Part shown: positions 31,919 through 42,560 of the stretch, in pieces
How the letters are laid out: each line of letters starts with the position of its first letter
How positions within the stretch are numbered: the first letter of the stretch is position 1
Assembly (NCBI GenBank): GCA_004352715.1
Contig: SCFE01000042.1
Span: 539,609-603,608 of the forward strand
Length of the DNA stretch: 64,000 nt
From: Hofstenia miamia
Taxonomy: Eukaryota; Xenacoelomorpha; Acoela
Reading direction: 5' to 3'
Notes under the pieces: generated by a model
What the model saw: the letters and a program-made list of their open reading frames with translations, nothing else
Told to the model about the DNA's origin: nothing
Databases searched by the model: none
Program-made: the position numbers and the translations under genes

Positions 31919-32046
31919 ACCCCTCTTGACCAATCACAAAAAAGTGACACCTCCTTCTCCTCACCTCTTGACCAATTAGAAAAAAGTGAGATCTCCTCTC
32001 AGGCACCTCTTGACCAATCAGAATAAGTGAGATCTCCTCTTGGGCT
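31919..32046 (+). repeat. 42-bp CCAAT-box tandem repeat (copy 3)
   Basis: Three units of about 42 bp, each with CCTCTTGACCAAT and an A-run before GTGA. Period and core match the arrays at 1638-1766 and 9536-9645, but the distal half of the unit differs (GAGATCTCCTCTCAGG). It lies upstream of the minus-strand ORF promoter. Confidence 0.8.
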
Positions 32047-32058
32047 CTTCATACTACT

Positions 32059-32526
32059 GACCTATTAAGTTATGGATATGGTTACACATAAGGAAATAAT
32101 AAAACTTTCATTTGATCTTCACCACGTACATGCACTTATATTTTATGACACTGTGATGATACCATGCCATTAGCTAGCATGAATGTCTGGCAACTACAGA
32201 CTATTATTTAGTGAGCTGAGAACCAACAATGAAAATGAGATGTTTATTTTGTCTATGAGATAGAAATTAATAAGTGAGACAAATAGGGTAGCACCATGCA
32301 CTAATTCGAGCACTACACTGTTCCTGAAGACTTTGCTTTGGCTGGAAGCCATGTGAGTTGGTCATCTTGGAGTTACCTAAAGTATTGATTACCTGGATGA
32401 ATTACCAATGTTTATATCAGTTTTCTCTTTAATTGTTTTCTCAGAATCAGGGCTGTCCCATTTCTATGTTAAACCTTCTGCAGAGTCAAATAGTTTTCTA
32501 GTATAATTACAGCCCAAGATTCTACA
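32059..32526 (+). repeat. Family A LTR, 3' half only
   Basis: It matches 20250-20713 and ends exactly at the LTR terminus TTCTACA. The left half is missing. One base separates it from the ATG of the PLA2-like ORF at 32528, with no PBS between, so it is a truncated solo LTR lodged at the edge of the Polinton gene block. Confidence 0.88.
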
Positions 32527-32527
32527 G

Positions 32528-33060
32528 ATGACAACTAATTTAACTTACTGTGTTAAAGAAAAAAGATTAACAGGTTCCATTCCAGGCTCAGGGCAATTAC
32601 TTACAACAAAAAATGGAAGAAATATGCTGAAATCAATTTGTAGCAATTGTGGAAGTAAAAAGACACAATTTGTAAGAAGTAATGCTTCTTATAGTGGACA
32701 AATAGTAAAGAATTTACCTGTGGTTGGTGGAGCCCTTGATATTCATAAAGCAATTGGCTACCTTCCAAAACCAAAAGGAGGTTTCACACTTCCAAATCAT
32801 AAATATAATGGACCATATAATCCTTCAAAGAAACAATTGAAAAATAATGTACAACCTTATAATCAAATTGATGCTATTTCTAGAGAACATGATATATGTT
32901 ATAACAAAGCTCAAAAGGGGAAAGCTAACTGTGACAAAAAAATGTTGAATATTTAAGAAAAGTTAAACCTAAGAATATCTGTGAAAGATTTGATAAGTTA
33001 TTAGTTTTAAATGTTATTGGTACAAAACATGTTAGGTTTGGGAAGGAAAAAAACTCTAAA
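32528..33060 (+). pseudogene. Polinton phospholipase A2-like protein
   Basis: The ORF starts at 32528 and is open for 142 codons; the similarity continues past a frameshift near 32950 (CERFDKLLVLNVIG). Key features are a YNGPYNPSK segment where a PLA2 calcium loop is expected, and AISREHDICYNKAQ, the His-Asp catalytic pair (CAT GAT at 32888-32893). A conserved Cys/Asp tail (NCDKKML) follows. A CX2C pair (CSNCGSKK) lies near the N-terminus. Parvovirus VP1-type PLA2 domains of this form occur in adintoviruses/Polintons, where they may help breach endosomes. The calcium loop lacks the usual second Gly, so activity is doubtful. Confidence 0.75.
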
Positions 33061-34010
33061 AGAGAAATGGATGTTTTCCCACAGGAAACTTTAGCCAATG
33101 AACTTCATAAACCAATTAAAAGAAATTTTAGAAGAAGGCAGGTGATTGTAATTCATATAGATGAAATTTGGTGTGCTGACTTAGTTAATATGCAAAAATT
33201 TAGTAAATGGAATTAGGGTTTAAATATTTATTGATGATTGTAGATGCATTTTCAAAGTATGGGTGGATTATTCAACTAAAAGATAAAACTGGACCTACTG
33301 TTAGAGATGCATTAAAGGGTGAATTACATTCATCCTCCAGAATTCCAAAATTTCTATAGGGTGATAAAGGAAAGGAATTTTATAATAAATATGTTCAAGA
33401 ACTATGTGACAAATATAAAATAAAGATATTTTCAACAGAAAACATTGAAAAAAATTCACTTGTAGAAAGATTTATTAGAACAATTAAAAATAAAATGTGG
33501 AAAGAATTCACAAAGCAGAATCATACACAATATTTGGATATACTTCCTAAAATATTAAATGAATACAATAATACAAAACATAGCTCTATAAAAATGCCTC
33601 CAATTGAAGCTTCCAAAGAGAAAAATGAAGATGAAGCTTACAACGATTTGTATAATGGGTTTAACAATGACATTGAAAGCCTAGATGTTAAAGAATCAGT
33701 GCTTAAATTCAAATTTAAATTAGGTGATAAAGTTAGAATAAGTAAACTTAAAAGAAAAGTTTTTGATAAAGGTTATACACCAAACTGGACTGAAGAAATA
33801 TTTATTATTGATAAATTAAAATTAACAGACCCCATAACATTCACATTGAAAGATTTAGCTAATGAAGAAATAAAAGGATTCATTTTATGAAGAAGAATTG
33901 CAAAAAACTGATCAAGATATATTTAGAATTGAAAAAGTGTTAAGAAAAAAGAATGGAATGGCCTTTGTTAAATGGTTGGGATATCCTGATAAATTTATGG
34001 TTGGGTAAAG
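33061..34010 (+). pseudogene. Polinton retroviral-type integrase with chromodomain-like tail
   Basis: The DDE core is readable: WCADLVNMQKFSK (first Asp), YLLMIVDAFSKYGW, GDKGKEFYNKYVQEL (second Asp at 33363-33365), NSLVERFIRTIKNKM (Glu at 33465-33467; 33 residues between). Next come YNNTKHSSIKMPPIEA and a KLGDKVRISKLKRKVFDKG SH3-like part. A chromodomain-like end follows a frameshift (FRIEKVLRKKN, KWLGYPDKF). TAG stops at 33215 and 33357 and a frameshift near 33890 inactivate it. It would insert the element DNA into the genome. Confidence 0.85.
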
Positions 34011-34071
34011 ATCAAAAATATATAGAAACATTATTTTTTCAAAAAATTTTTCTGGACAATATATATAGAGA

Positions 34072-37000
34072 GATGACAACAAGGATAAATATCTCTTGTG
34101 AATCTTGTAATTTGACAATTGCTAAGAAAAATTACAATGCACATATTAAAACTAAGAAACATTTAAAAAATGTAGAAAAGAATCATGATTTTACAATTAA
34201 TGTATATATTCCTACAGTTAAAATAAATAAAAATTATGTTAATGCAATTGTTAATTTTAAGGGTAAAGACACCTTTATTCCATTTATAGATATTAATGCA
34301 TTGTTTAGAGAAACATTAATATAATATTTTAATATAATCAACCAACCATTAAAACATAATGTCTCATTTTATTTAAAATTTACAAAGGGTATTGAAGATA
34401 CACTTAAAGATGTAATAGTTCCTTATCAATTTAAGATGAAAGAAATAAAAGCTAAGCATGAAGTAAATAATATTAATATTTCCTCTAAATTAAAAGAAAT
34501 TATTGATGATTTTGAAAAATTAGAAGGATCAAACTGGGTATTCATTGGAGTACATAGCATAAATATTAAATTGTTCAAAATTTCTTGGGGTGGAACATAT
34601 GTTAAATTACCAATTATATCATCTTCAATTTTAAATATTATTAATAATGATGATAAGCGTTTTTTGTGGTCAATAATTGCAGCACAACACCCTAGTTCTA
34701 AGAATCAAAATAGAACATGTGTCTATGAAAAATATCTAGATAAATACGTGTTAAATGGAATAACATTTCCAATAACAATAAATGGGATTGAAAAATTTAT
34801 TAAACAAAATGGAATAAAAGTTAATGTTTATGAGCTAAGAATTTGGTGAGAAACTTCAACTTCATATAATGTATTACCCATTTATTATTCTGATGAAAAT
34901 GCAATTGATTTGGGGGTGTATGAAAATCACTATGTTCTAATAAAAAACATGAAATGTGTACTATACAAGAACTTAAGTAAGGATAAACTATACTTTTGTA
35001 AAAAGTGTTTGTTAAAATTTAGAACAAAGTCAACTTTTGCAAATCATATTAGATTATGTGAAAATGAAGACACAACACAATTATATTTCCCAAAAGAAGA
35101 TCAAATTAAATTTAACAATTATCATTATTAAATAGATGTTCCATTTAGAATTTATGAGGATTTTGAATGTTATAATGAAAGGGTCAAAAGTAAATGTAAT
35201 TTGTCTGATGTTGAAGGGTGTCAAAAGTAAATGTAATGTCTGATGTTGATAAAAGTACAATTTTATGTAATCAATTACCTATTGCTTTTGGAGAATGTAT
35301 CTAAAATCAGATATACCTGAATTATGTAACAAAATACATCTGTTATTTTAGAAAAGATTGTGTTAGAAAACAAATTTTTCTTTATGTTTCAACATGACAT
35401 TTCAATGAAAATTACTAAAAAAGAAAATGAAGAATTTTTAAATTCAAAGGAATGTTATCTAGTTGGATGCACAAAGGACCTGTCAGGCAAGGAGTTACCC
35501 TTAAAACTAGTAAGATATCATTGTCATTTAACTGGTAAATATAGAGATGCAGCTTGTAATAATTGTAATTTGATGACGCAAAAACAATGAATGGCCTTTG
35601 TACTTTTGTACTTTTATAATTATTCACAATATGATTCACATATATTTTTCAATGAATTGTTTAAATGTAAAGAAAAGCTGGTTATAAAACTGTTATGTAA
35701 AACTGAATAAGAATATATTTTTGTACAATATAGTGATATAAGGTTTTTAGATTCTTACAGATTTCTTGCATCATCATTAAATAATTTAGCAAATAATCTT
35801 GAGAAAAAGCCTATTCTAGAGAAATATTTAGGACAATGTGAACTTATACAATCTAAATTAGCTTACCCATATGAATTTTTTGATACTCCCAAATCGTATT
35901 AAAAATTTCCAGATAAAAAATCAGACTACTTTTCAAATCTAACTCAAAATGCTCCAAATGAAGATGAAATAGAAAGAACTAATAAAGTAATTGAAAAGTA
36001 TGACATTTAATCTGGAAATGAATGGACAATGTTGTATTTAAAAGTTCATGTCCTATTACTAGAAGATATTTTTGAAAATTGTATTAAACTTGGTAGAGAA
36101 AAATATGGTTTAAATCCATGTTATGCATACTCATTACCTGGATATACTTGGCATTGTGGATTAAAATTTACAAATGTTCAATTAGATTATTTGAAGGATC
36201 CTTACATTGGACTATCAATTGAACAAAATATCCTGGGTGGTATTAGTTCTGTAATTGGGGATAGATATATTAAATCAACAGATGAAAATAAAATTTTGTA
36301 TATTGATGCAAATAATCTCTATGGCTGGGCAATGAAACAAAACCTTCCTTTTAGTGATTTTAAGTTCTTAGAAGTAAATGAGGACCTAAATGAGAAATAA
36401 TCAGAACTTCTGATAACAGTCCTATTGGATATTTTATTGAGTGTGACTTATCATATCAGAATAAATTGAAAAACAAAACAAAAAACTTTCTGTTTTGTCC
36501 AGTTAAAAAAAAGGTAGTCCCTTCTGAATGTACTAGATATTAAAATCAAATTGCTCTTAAAAGTGTTTGTCCTACACCAAAGCTTATTTGTGATCAATAT
36601 GATAAAGCATTCTATTTTTGCCATTATAGGCTATTACTATCTATTAATGGGAATGGAAATGGGTAATGTGCACAGAGCAATTTCATTTAAACAGAAGAAA
36701 GTTTTAGAAAAATACATTGACCACAACACAAACATGAGTTCAAAAGCAAAAAATAGTTTTGAAAAAGATTTTTAAATAATGCTTTCTTTGGAAAAACTTG
36801 TGAAAATATTAGAGGATAGATTAATGTAAAAATGTTTAATAAAACTGAGACTACTGAAAAATTAATTAAAGAACAAAGCAAATTTGAATTTAAAATGAAT
36901 TCTGATTTTGATGATTTTCTAGTTATCATTACTGTCAAACTAAATTGAAGTTTGATAAACCAATATATCTTGGATTTACTGTTTTAGAACTTTCAAAATT

Positions 37001-37560
37001 GTTAATGTATGAAACTTATTATGATGTCTTACAACCATTTTTTGGTGAAAATAATATAACTTTAAATTATATGGGCACAGACAGTTTTATTTTAAATATA
37101 AAACCTAAAAATATAGTTAATAATTTGAAAACATTTAATGATAATTACAAATTATTTGATTTTAGTAATTTTGATAAGAATCATGAACTATTCAATCAAT
37201 AATTTAAAAAAAATTCCTGGTTATTTTAAGATAGAGACTCCTGAAAGTATTTATTTAGATGAGTCTGTTGCTTTGAAGAGCAAAATGTATTCATATATAG
37301 TTAATAATGCAAGTGAAAACACTTTAAAGGGAATAACAAAAGCTGAGAAAGAAAAGTTAACTTTTAAAGATTATAAAAATTGTTTAAAAACAAATAAAAT
37401 TGGAGTTTCAAACAATTATATGTTGAGAAATAAAAAACATAAAATTAGTTAAATCTCTACAGAGAATATTCTCTCTCACCATTTGATGATAAAAGGTATT
37501 ACTTAAATAATAATGAGAGTTTTCCATATGGCTTCCTTTAAATTTTTAAGGATTTGTATT
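34072..37560 (+). pseudogene. polB: Polinton protein-primed DNA polymerase B (P1)
   Basis: Order: a C2H2-like finger (CESCNLTIAKKNYNAHIKTKKH), N-terminal domain (GSNWVFIGVHSI, RFLWSIIAAQHP), a second finger (FCKKCLLKFRTKSTFANHI), exonuclease I (YEDFECYN near 35160), YHCHLTGKYRDAACNNCNL, ExoII-like (QYDSHIFFNEL) and FLDSYRFLASSLNNL. The polymerase motifs follow: motif A (YIDANNLYGWAM at 36300), motif B (KNSFEKDF then FFGKTCENI) and motif C (NYMGTDSF at 37068-37088). The C-terminus reads LYREYSLSPFDDKRYYL. In motif C one Asp of the expected D-T-D is Gly. About a dozen stops and frameshifts break it. It replicated the element using a protein primer. Confidence 0.88.
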
Positions 37561-37728
37561 TATTTTAATCACATCAGATGTACTGAACTTAGTTCAAAAT
37601 CCAAATTTACAATTTGATAAAATTTTGTCTTTAAATGGTACAATGTTATCTTGGAAAAATATATTTTCTTCTAAGGAGAACATTGTTCTCTGTAGTGAAA
37701 TTATTTTTACTCTTACTTATATATACAA

Positions 37729-38253
37729 ATGACAGAATATAAGAACTATAACTTATACTTAACTAATGGTCAATTAAATGAATTGAAAAAAAGTATTAAA
37801 AACTCAAGTCCTATAACTTTAAGGGTTAGATTTACTAAACAAGGAACTTCTGTTCCATTTCTTTTAACAGAAACACAAATAAACCAATTAGAAAAAGCTA
37901 AGAAAATAAATAAAGCTTGTGATATTAAAATTTCTACAAAACAACTTAATGCAATGAAAAAAAATGGTGGTGCTTTGGCCCTGTTGCTTATGGCAGTTGC
38001 CCCATTAATTGGAAAGTATGCAGTAGCACCATTAGTTACTGGTGCAATGGGAGCCTTCAGAAGAAATTCAATCAATAAAGTATTTGGAAAGGGTTTAAAA
38101 CATGCAATTCCAGGAGAAGATATGTGATTAAATACACCTAAAGGAAATGGGATGAAAATTGGACCTCCAGGTTCAAAAGGGAAAGGAATGTGATTAAATA
38201 CATCTAAAGGAAAGGGAGTGCAGACAAAAAAAACTAGTAAGTTTAAATTTTAG
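37729..38253 (+). pseudogene. Adenovirus-pX/mu-like core or membrane-active protein
   Basis: A 132-codon open frame continues in frame through two TGA codons (38125, 38191) to TAG at 38251. The N-terminal part (YNLYLTNGQLNELKK, ITLRVRF, LTETQINQLEKAKK, IKISTKQLNAMKKNGG) is followed by a hydrophobic segment (ALALLLMAVAPLIGKYAVAPLV) and Lys/Gly repeats of 66 bp (NTPKGNGMKIGPPGSKGKG). Polintons and adintoviruses commonly encode such a protein, compared by others to adenovirus pX. The position just before the protease fits. The role (core or membrane-active) is inference. Confidence 0.7.
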
Positions 38254-38755
38254 TAATCCCCTTTCAAATTATGATATTTCAAAATTTATGAAGAATATTA
38301 AAAACTTTAAGGGGATCATTTCTAGAAATACTTAGAGAAATTTAGGTTTTGGATTTTATGTTTGTAATTTAGACCATTCTTCAAATAATGGCACAGATTG
38401 GATAACATTTTATTATTTTAAGGATACCAATGTATCTGCAGGGAATTCAATTAACTTTAAGAACTTTGGCTCTGTCAATTTTGAGTATTTTGTTAGTTTT
38501 GGCCTACCTCCTTTTAAAAGTATTTTTTCAATATTTAAAGATGTTAAGGATAATATTTTTTACAACAGTTCACAGTATTAACAAAGTTCTAGTGTATTAT
38601 GTGGATACTATTGTATTTGGTTTATATATGAAAGATGTGAGGGAAGAGATTATTTCTCAATACTTAATGATCTTTACAAAAGAAAATGTGACAGATATAA
38701 AAATGAAGAATATATTAAAAACTATTTTCTAAACTCTTATATAAATGGGATTTAA
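38240..38755 (+). pseudogene. Adenain-like cysteine protease (C5/Ulp1 fold)
   Basis: One frame with two stops (TAG near 38333, TAA near 38577) encodes NLGFGFYVCNLDHSS, NNGTDWITFYYF, EYFVSFGLPPF, NIFYNSSQY and VLCGYYCIWFIYERC. The layout matches the adenovirus/Polinton maturation protease: His-box, Asp-box (YFxSFGxPP), Gln and Cys (CGYYC). The His of the first box is Asp (GTDW) and the second-box acid is Val (YFVSFG), so it has lost key residues. The family cleaves capsid precursors. It overlaps the fibre-like ORF by 11 bp. Confidence 0.78.
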
Positions 38756-40112
38756 TAATAGTGGAATACCTGAAGCTACACATTCTTATCAAGAAGGTTA
38801 CAATAATAACATAGAAACAGATGCTAAACTCATAAAATACAAAATAAATCAAATTGAAAATAATAAGTTAGATATATCAGGGTATAATCTTTTTAATAGA
38901 GATTTAAATATGTGCAACAAGAAAATTATAAATGTTCATGATGGTGAACAGAAAAGGGATAGTATTAACAAACAAAAATGGAAGATCATGTTGAAAAAAA
39001 ACTTGCAAACAATGAAAACAAGATTTTGCAAATTATTAAGCAATCCAATGCACAATTATGTAGTGTTGAGTCTATGCATAATTTCTATTCAAATTTACAA
39101 GACAATTACCAAAAGAATATTCAATTATTTGAAAGAACTGAAGGTGGAAAAATATTTGCTAAAAATTATGAACGTGGTTTTAAAAAAGCTTATGCAATAT
39201 CACAATTCTCTGAAAAAATATGGTTATTTGGTTTGATAGAAACTTTGGAAACTACTGGAGCTGCTTTTAAAACTCAATTTTTTAAAACTGAAAGCCATGA
39301 ACAAACTTTACATTTTCCTACCTATGGTGATAAAGTTTTGATAAAATTTCAATAGAAAATGGTTATATTTATATTAGAGATGCACATAAGTTACATTTCA
39401 CTTTCAGGAATTTGCATCTTAGCAAAAACAATTATAATATGTTACATTTAAAAAATGATTTATACTATACAATAATTAATACCTTTGTACATTTTAGAGG
39501 TAAATATGTTGTTAGAACTGGTGAGATTATATCTAGTAACTGGATTTTATTTACTTTACCAAAAGAAGCTTGGCCTCCAAAAACAATAAGATTTGCAGTA
39601 GTTTGTGAAAATCAAAAGATGTTTATGTCCAAATTAGTAAATTTGGTGAATTGTCTGTACACAATTTAGTAATAGAAGAAACATTTGTTTCCGTAAATAA
39701 TATATATTTTGACACCAATGATTTATTTTGGAATGACATTGAATTAAATACTGATGACAGTGATATTATTAAAGGAATGGAATTTGATACTGAATTTAAG
39801 AACACTTATATTTCTGCTTTTCAACATTGTCAATATAAGGTAATTGGTACACAAGTTTTATTTAGAAGAATATGCCAAAGGAGTAAGCACAACTTGCAAA
39901 AACGTGTGAATATAATTAAAATTAATCAGGAACTTGCATATAGTTTAGAATATAATAAATTAATATTTGGACTAGCTACATCTAATGGTATAATTCAGTG
40001 TGATATTTCACATGAGAATGGTCTGTTTTGGCTGGTTGCAAGTTACACAGGGCCTATAAAATCAATTAGATTACAAAATTTGACATATTTTCTTCCTAAA
40101 ACAAATTATTGA
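38745..40112 (+). pseudogene. Fibre-like (phage tail-fibre-type) protein
   Basis: It begins MGFNNSGIPEATHSY. The segment FNRDLNMCNKKIINVHDGEQ is the type of repeat seen in phage tail fibres (a 'no change of knob, then position of next residue' beta turn). A coiled coil follows (VEKKLANNENKILQIIKQSN), then a beta-rich region with TLHFPTYGD. Later LPKEAWPPKTIRFAVVCENQ leads into a strand-Gly-strand tail, the usual C-terminal receptor-binding layout of collar/fibre proteins. Frameshifts near 38975, 39355 and 39630 break it. A last part (39651-40112) is unassigned but in continuous similarity-free frame. It is probably a virion attachment fibre; moderately sure. Confidence 0.6.
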
Positions 40113-40139
40113 AATTAATTTTTTCTAATCTCTTATATA

Positions 40140-40600
40140 GAAATGAGTAAAAGAGTGTCAAGTTGTAAGTGAACCAATTATACTGAAAACAGTAAATAAT
40201 ACCAAGACAGAAGAAAATTAAAAACTTATGGATTTGAATTTATGGGTTGTTCTAATGAAACAAGGAAATGTGAATTAACCAGTCCAAAAGAAGTTATAAA
40301 ATATGTAATACATAACTTTAAAATACAAAAATTTAATTATCCTAATTTAAATCATGTGATTCTAAAGTCTTGTTTAGCTTACCAATGACTTTATATGGTT
40401 AATTTTGACAAGAAAATTTCTATAAGTGAAATATTAGACAAATTTGACCAGAAAATTTGTTTGAGTGGACCAGGAGAAGGATGTTTAACAAACCTATTTG
40501 AATATTTATTCTCCACAACAGCTATGGTCAATTTTACAATGAATATGGATTGGGTAGGGGCTATTGCTATTCAATTCAAAATACTTGCAATTTCTTAAAG
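40140..40600 (+). pseudogene. Unrecognised Polinton-proximal ORF remnant
   Basis: One frame reads MSKRVSSCK with Cys-rich spacing, then TYGFEFMGCSNETRKCELTS, FKIQKFNYPNLNHVILKSC and, after a stop, ISEILDKFDQKICLSG. Three stops interrupt it. It follows the fibre gene closely on the same strand, so it may be the next gene of P1. No family recognised. Confidence 0.35.
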
Positions 40601-40826
40601 AAAAACCCTTTGTTAGGACATCTGACAGGTTTTATGTTTTGCTTAAGAAATAGGGTGTAATTAAAAGTAGAAGCACTGAATTTCATGTAAAAATTCTGAA
40701 CAACAAGTGGCTGCAGGAATTCTTGGGATGTCCGGAAAAGGCAGGTTTTTGCTCAAAAACATAATGGTAAATAGTTAAAAAGGGGGTATAATTGAATAAT
40801 TATTTATATGGGTATAACTGTAGTCT
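40506..40826 (+). repeat. Direct repeat flanking the small gap, left copy
   Basis: About 320 bp is repeated at 40878-41212 with several percent divergence and small indels (for example 'ggctgcagg' against 'ggttgcagg'). The two copies flank a 21-N gap. The differences argue for two real or allelic copies rather than a pure assembly overlap. Confidence 0.75.
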
Positions 40827-40840
40827 TTTTAACCCTGGCT

Positions 40841-40861
40841 NNNNNNNNNNNNNNNNNNNNN
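40841..40861. other. Small assembly gap (21 Ns)
   Basis: A short gap between the two direct repeats, possibly an estimated-size join. Confidence 0.95.
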
Positions 40862-40877
40862 AACCTAATTGAATTTC

Positions 40878-41212
40878 AATTCTCCACAACAGCTATGGTC
40901 AATTTTACAATGAATATGGATTGGGTAGGGGCTATTGCTATTCAATTCAAAATACTTGCAATTTCTTAAAGAAAAACCCTTTGTTAGGACATCTGACAGG
41001 TTTTATGTTTTGCTTAAGAAATAGGGTGTAATTAAAAGTAGAAGCACTGAATTTCATGTAAACATTTTGAACAACAAGTGGTTGCAGGAATTCTTGGGAT
41101 GTTTGTAAAAGATAGGTTTTCCAAAAAATGCGAAAAATTGCTCAAAAACATATTGGTACATAGTTGAAATGAATGTATAATTGAATAATTATTTATATGC
41201 ATATGGCCTGAA
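40878..41212 (+). repeat. Direct repeat flanking the small gap, right copy
   Basis: The second copy of 40506-40826. It has an extra AT-rich insertion 'ccaaaaaatgcgaaaaa' and then continues into sequence absent from the left copy. Confidence 0.75.
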
Positions 41213-41322
41213 TTTCTAAAAAACGCCTTTTTTCATATCAAAATCAATAGAAAAAGTTTTAAAAGTTATTGAAAACTGATCATTATTAGAAAACCATATA
41301 TATCAAACTGGGACTTTCCTTA

Positions 41323-42560
41323 CTACTCTCTTGTGTCTCCTACTGTGTGATGATGATTACTTTTGTCTTGTATCTTTTTGCTAGTTTCAATGTTTCTTTG
41401 ATGTGTATTTTTTGAGTTTCTTTTGCTTTGTTTGATAAAGTATATCATTGTGAGATGATTTTTATCCAGGTTTACTTGTTCACACTTGTTGATAATTTCT
41501 CCTTTGTTTTTCATCAACTTTTGAACATCTTTTAGCATAAAGTGTTCATTGAATGTTATATGAACTGTGCTTTTGAAATATGGGCAGTTGAAATTTTCTC
41601 TCATTTTCATTTTATACAAAATTATTGTGTTACACATTGGCCAATTATTTTTATCTGTCACTATGGGGATTGTTGACCTCTCATTTTCTTATGTCAATGT
41701 GTTTTGTTTTATCAGCCTTTTTGTTTCTGGAGACAGACTATCATAGGAGCTATACTGCATTCTCCTATTTGCAATGAAATATGGGTGTATTCTTTCTTTC
41801 CCTATTTTCATCACTCTGCTTTTTTATTCTTCAGATCTAGATGACTTTGTTGTAGTGGAGCAAACTTGTCAAGGGTTGTTCAGAGATGTCAATTTCAGAG
41901 TTATTGCTGATCTGTTGAATATTTGGATCCTTTAGTTGATCACAGACCTTGGTTCCTGCTGCCTTTAGTTGCAGACAAGGACCTCTTGTTGTAGTGGTGT
42001 GCTCTTTGCCCTTTAGTTGGCATCAAGTTTTGCTGGAGGTTGAGAGAGAGTGTTTGTGTATTGCCAATTTTCTGGGTTGTTGTTCCAACCTCGTACCCTT
42101 TAGTTAATGCTTGGTATCACAATGTTGGCCCTTGTTTATCCACCTGCCCATAAATTGGCATTTGGGTGAAGGTGTTCTTTTCCTTAACCTTTCTGCTATG
42201 TGTTTCTCCATCCTCATACCCTTTAATTGGTAATTGGATTGCAGAGGTCTCCTTTTTACTCTTCTTCTTGTGTTACTAGTTGGTGAATGCTCTATCCTCA
42301 TACCCTTTAATTGTTAATCAGATTGTGGAGGTCTCCTTTTTACTCTTCTTCTTGTGTTACTAGGTGGTGAATGCTCCATCATCATGCCCTTTAATTGGCA
42401 ATCTGATTGCAGAGACCTAGTGTTTTTAGTGCTGCTGCTTGATGTTTCCTCCATCATCACATCCTTTAATTGATGATCAGTTAGATAAGTTCTTCTCTGC
42501 ACTCTTCTGCTCTTCAGTGGTGACCTGTGGGCACTTTCCATTTTCTTCATTTGACCTAAA
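41323..42560 (-). pseudogene. Family C ORF3 with 84-bp tandem repeats
   Basis: The N-terminal half consists of degenerate 28-residue repeats (QLKGMRMEHSPTSN, then TRRRVKRRPLQS), about four clear 84-bp copies between 42215 and 42540 and weaker ones below. It is highly basic. The C-terminal half matches family A ORF3: KIGKERIHPYFIANRR (translated near 41815), STIPIVTDKNNWP, YFKSTVHITFNEHF and CEQVNLDKNHLTMIYFIKQ. Several stops interrupt it. The order of motifs is the same as in family A, which supports a real conserved protein. Function unknown. Confidence 0.65.
42215..42540 (-). repeat. 84-bp coding tandem repeats
   Basis: Four successive copies spaced about 84, 84 and 75 bp apart, each starting (plus strand) CCTTTAATTG. 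The period is a multiple of three, so frame is kept. Confidence 0.75.

Larger units (their letters stand above)
32528..40112 (+). mobile_element. Polinton/Maverick (adintovirus-like) element P1, decayed
   Basis: Six gene remnants on one strand: PLA2-like, integrase, PolB, pX-like, adenain-like protease and fibre-like. This combination is diagnostic of Polinton/Maverick or adintovirus elements. No major capsid protein, minor capsid protein or packaging ATPase is recognisable between 32.5 and 41 kb, and no terminal inverted repeats are identified. Genes are tightly packed with overlaps (protease/fibre), as in viral genomes. All are interrupted. Confidence 0.85.

Noticed and set aside
40395-40598. 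Short frame with a W-G motif resembling a domain seen in some transposon-associated proteins (DUF4806-like)
   Set aside because: The match is too weak, and the same DNA recurs in the direct repeat with frames equally open in another phase.
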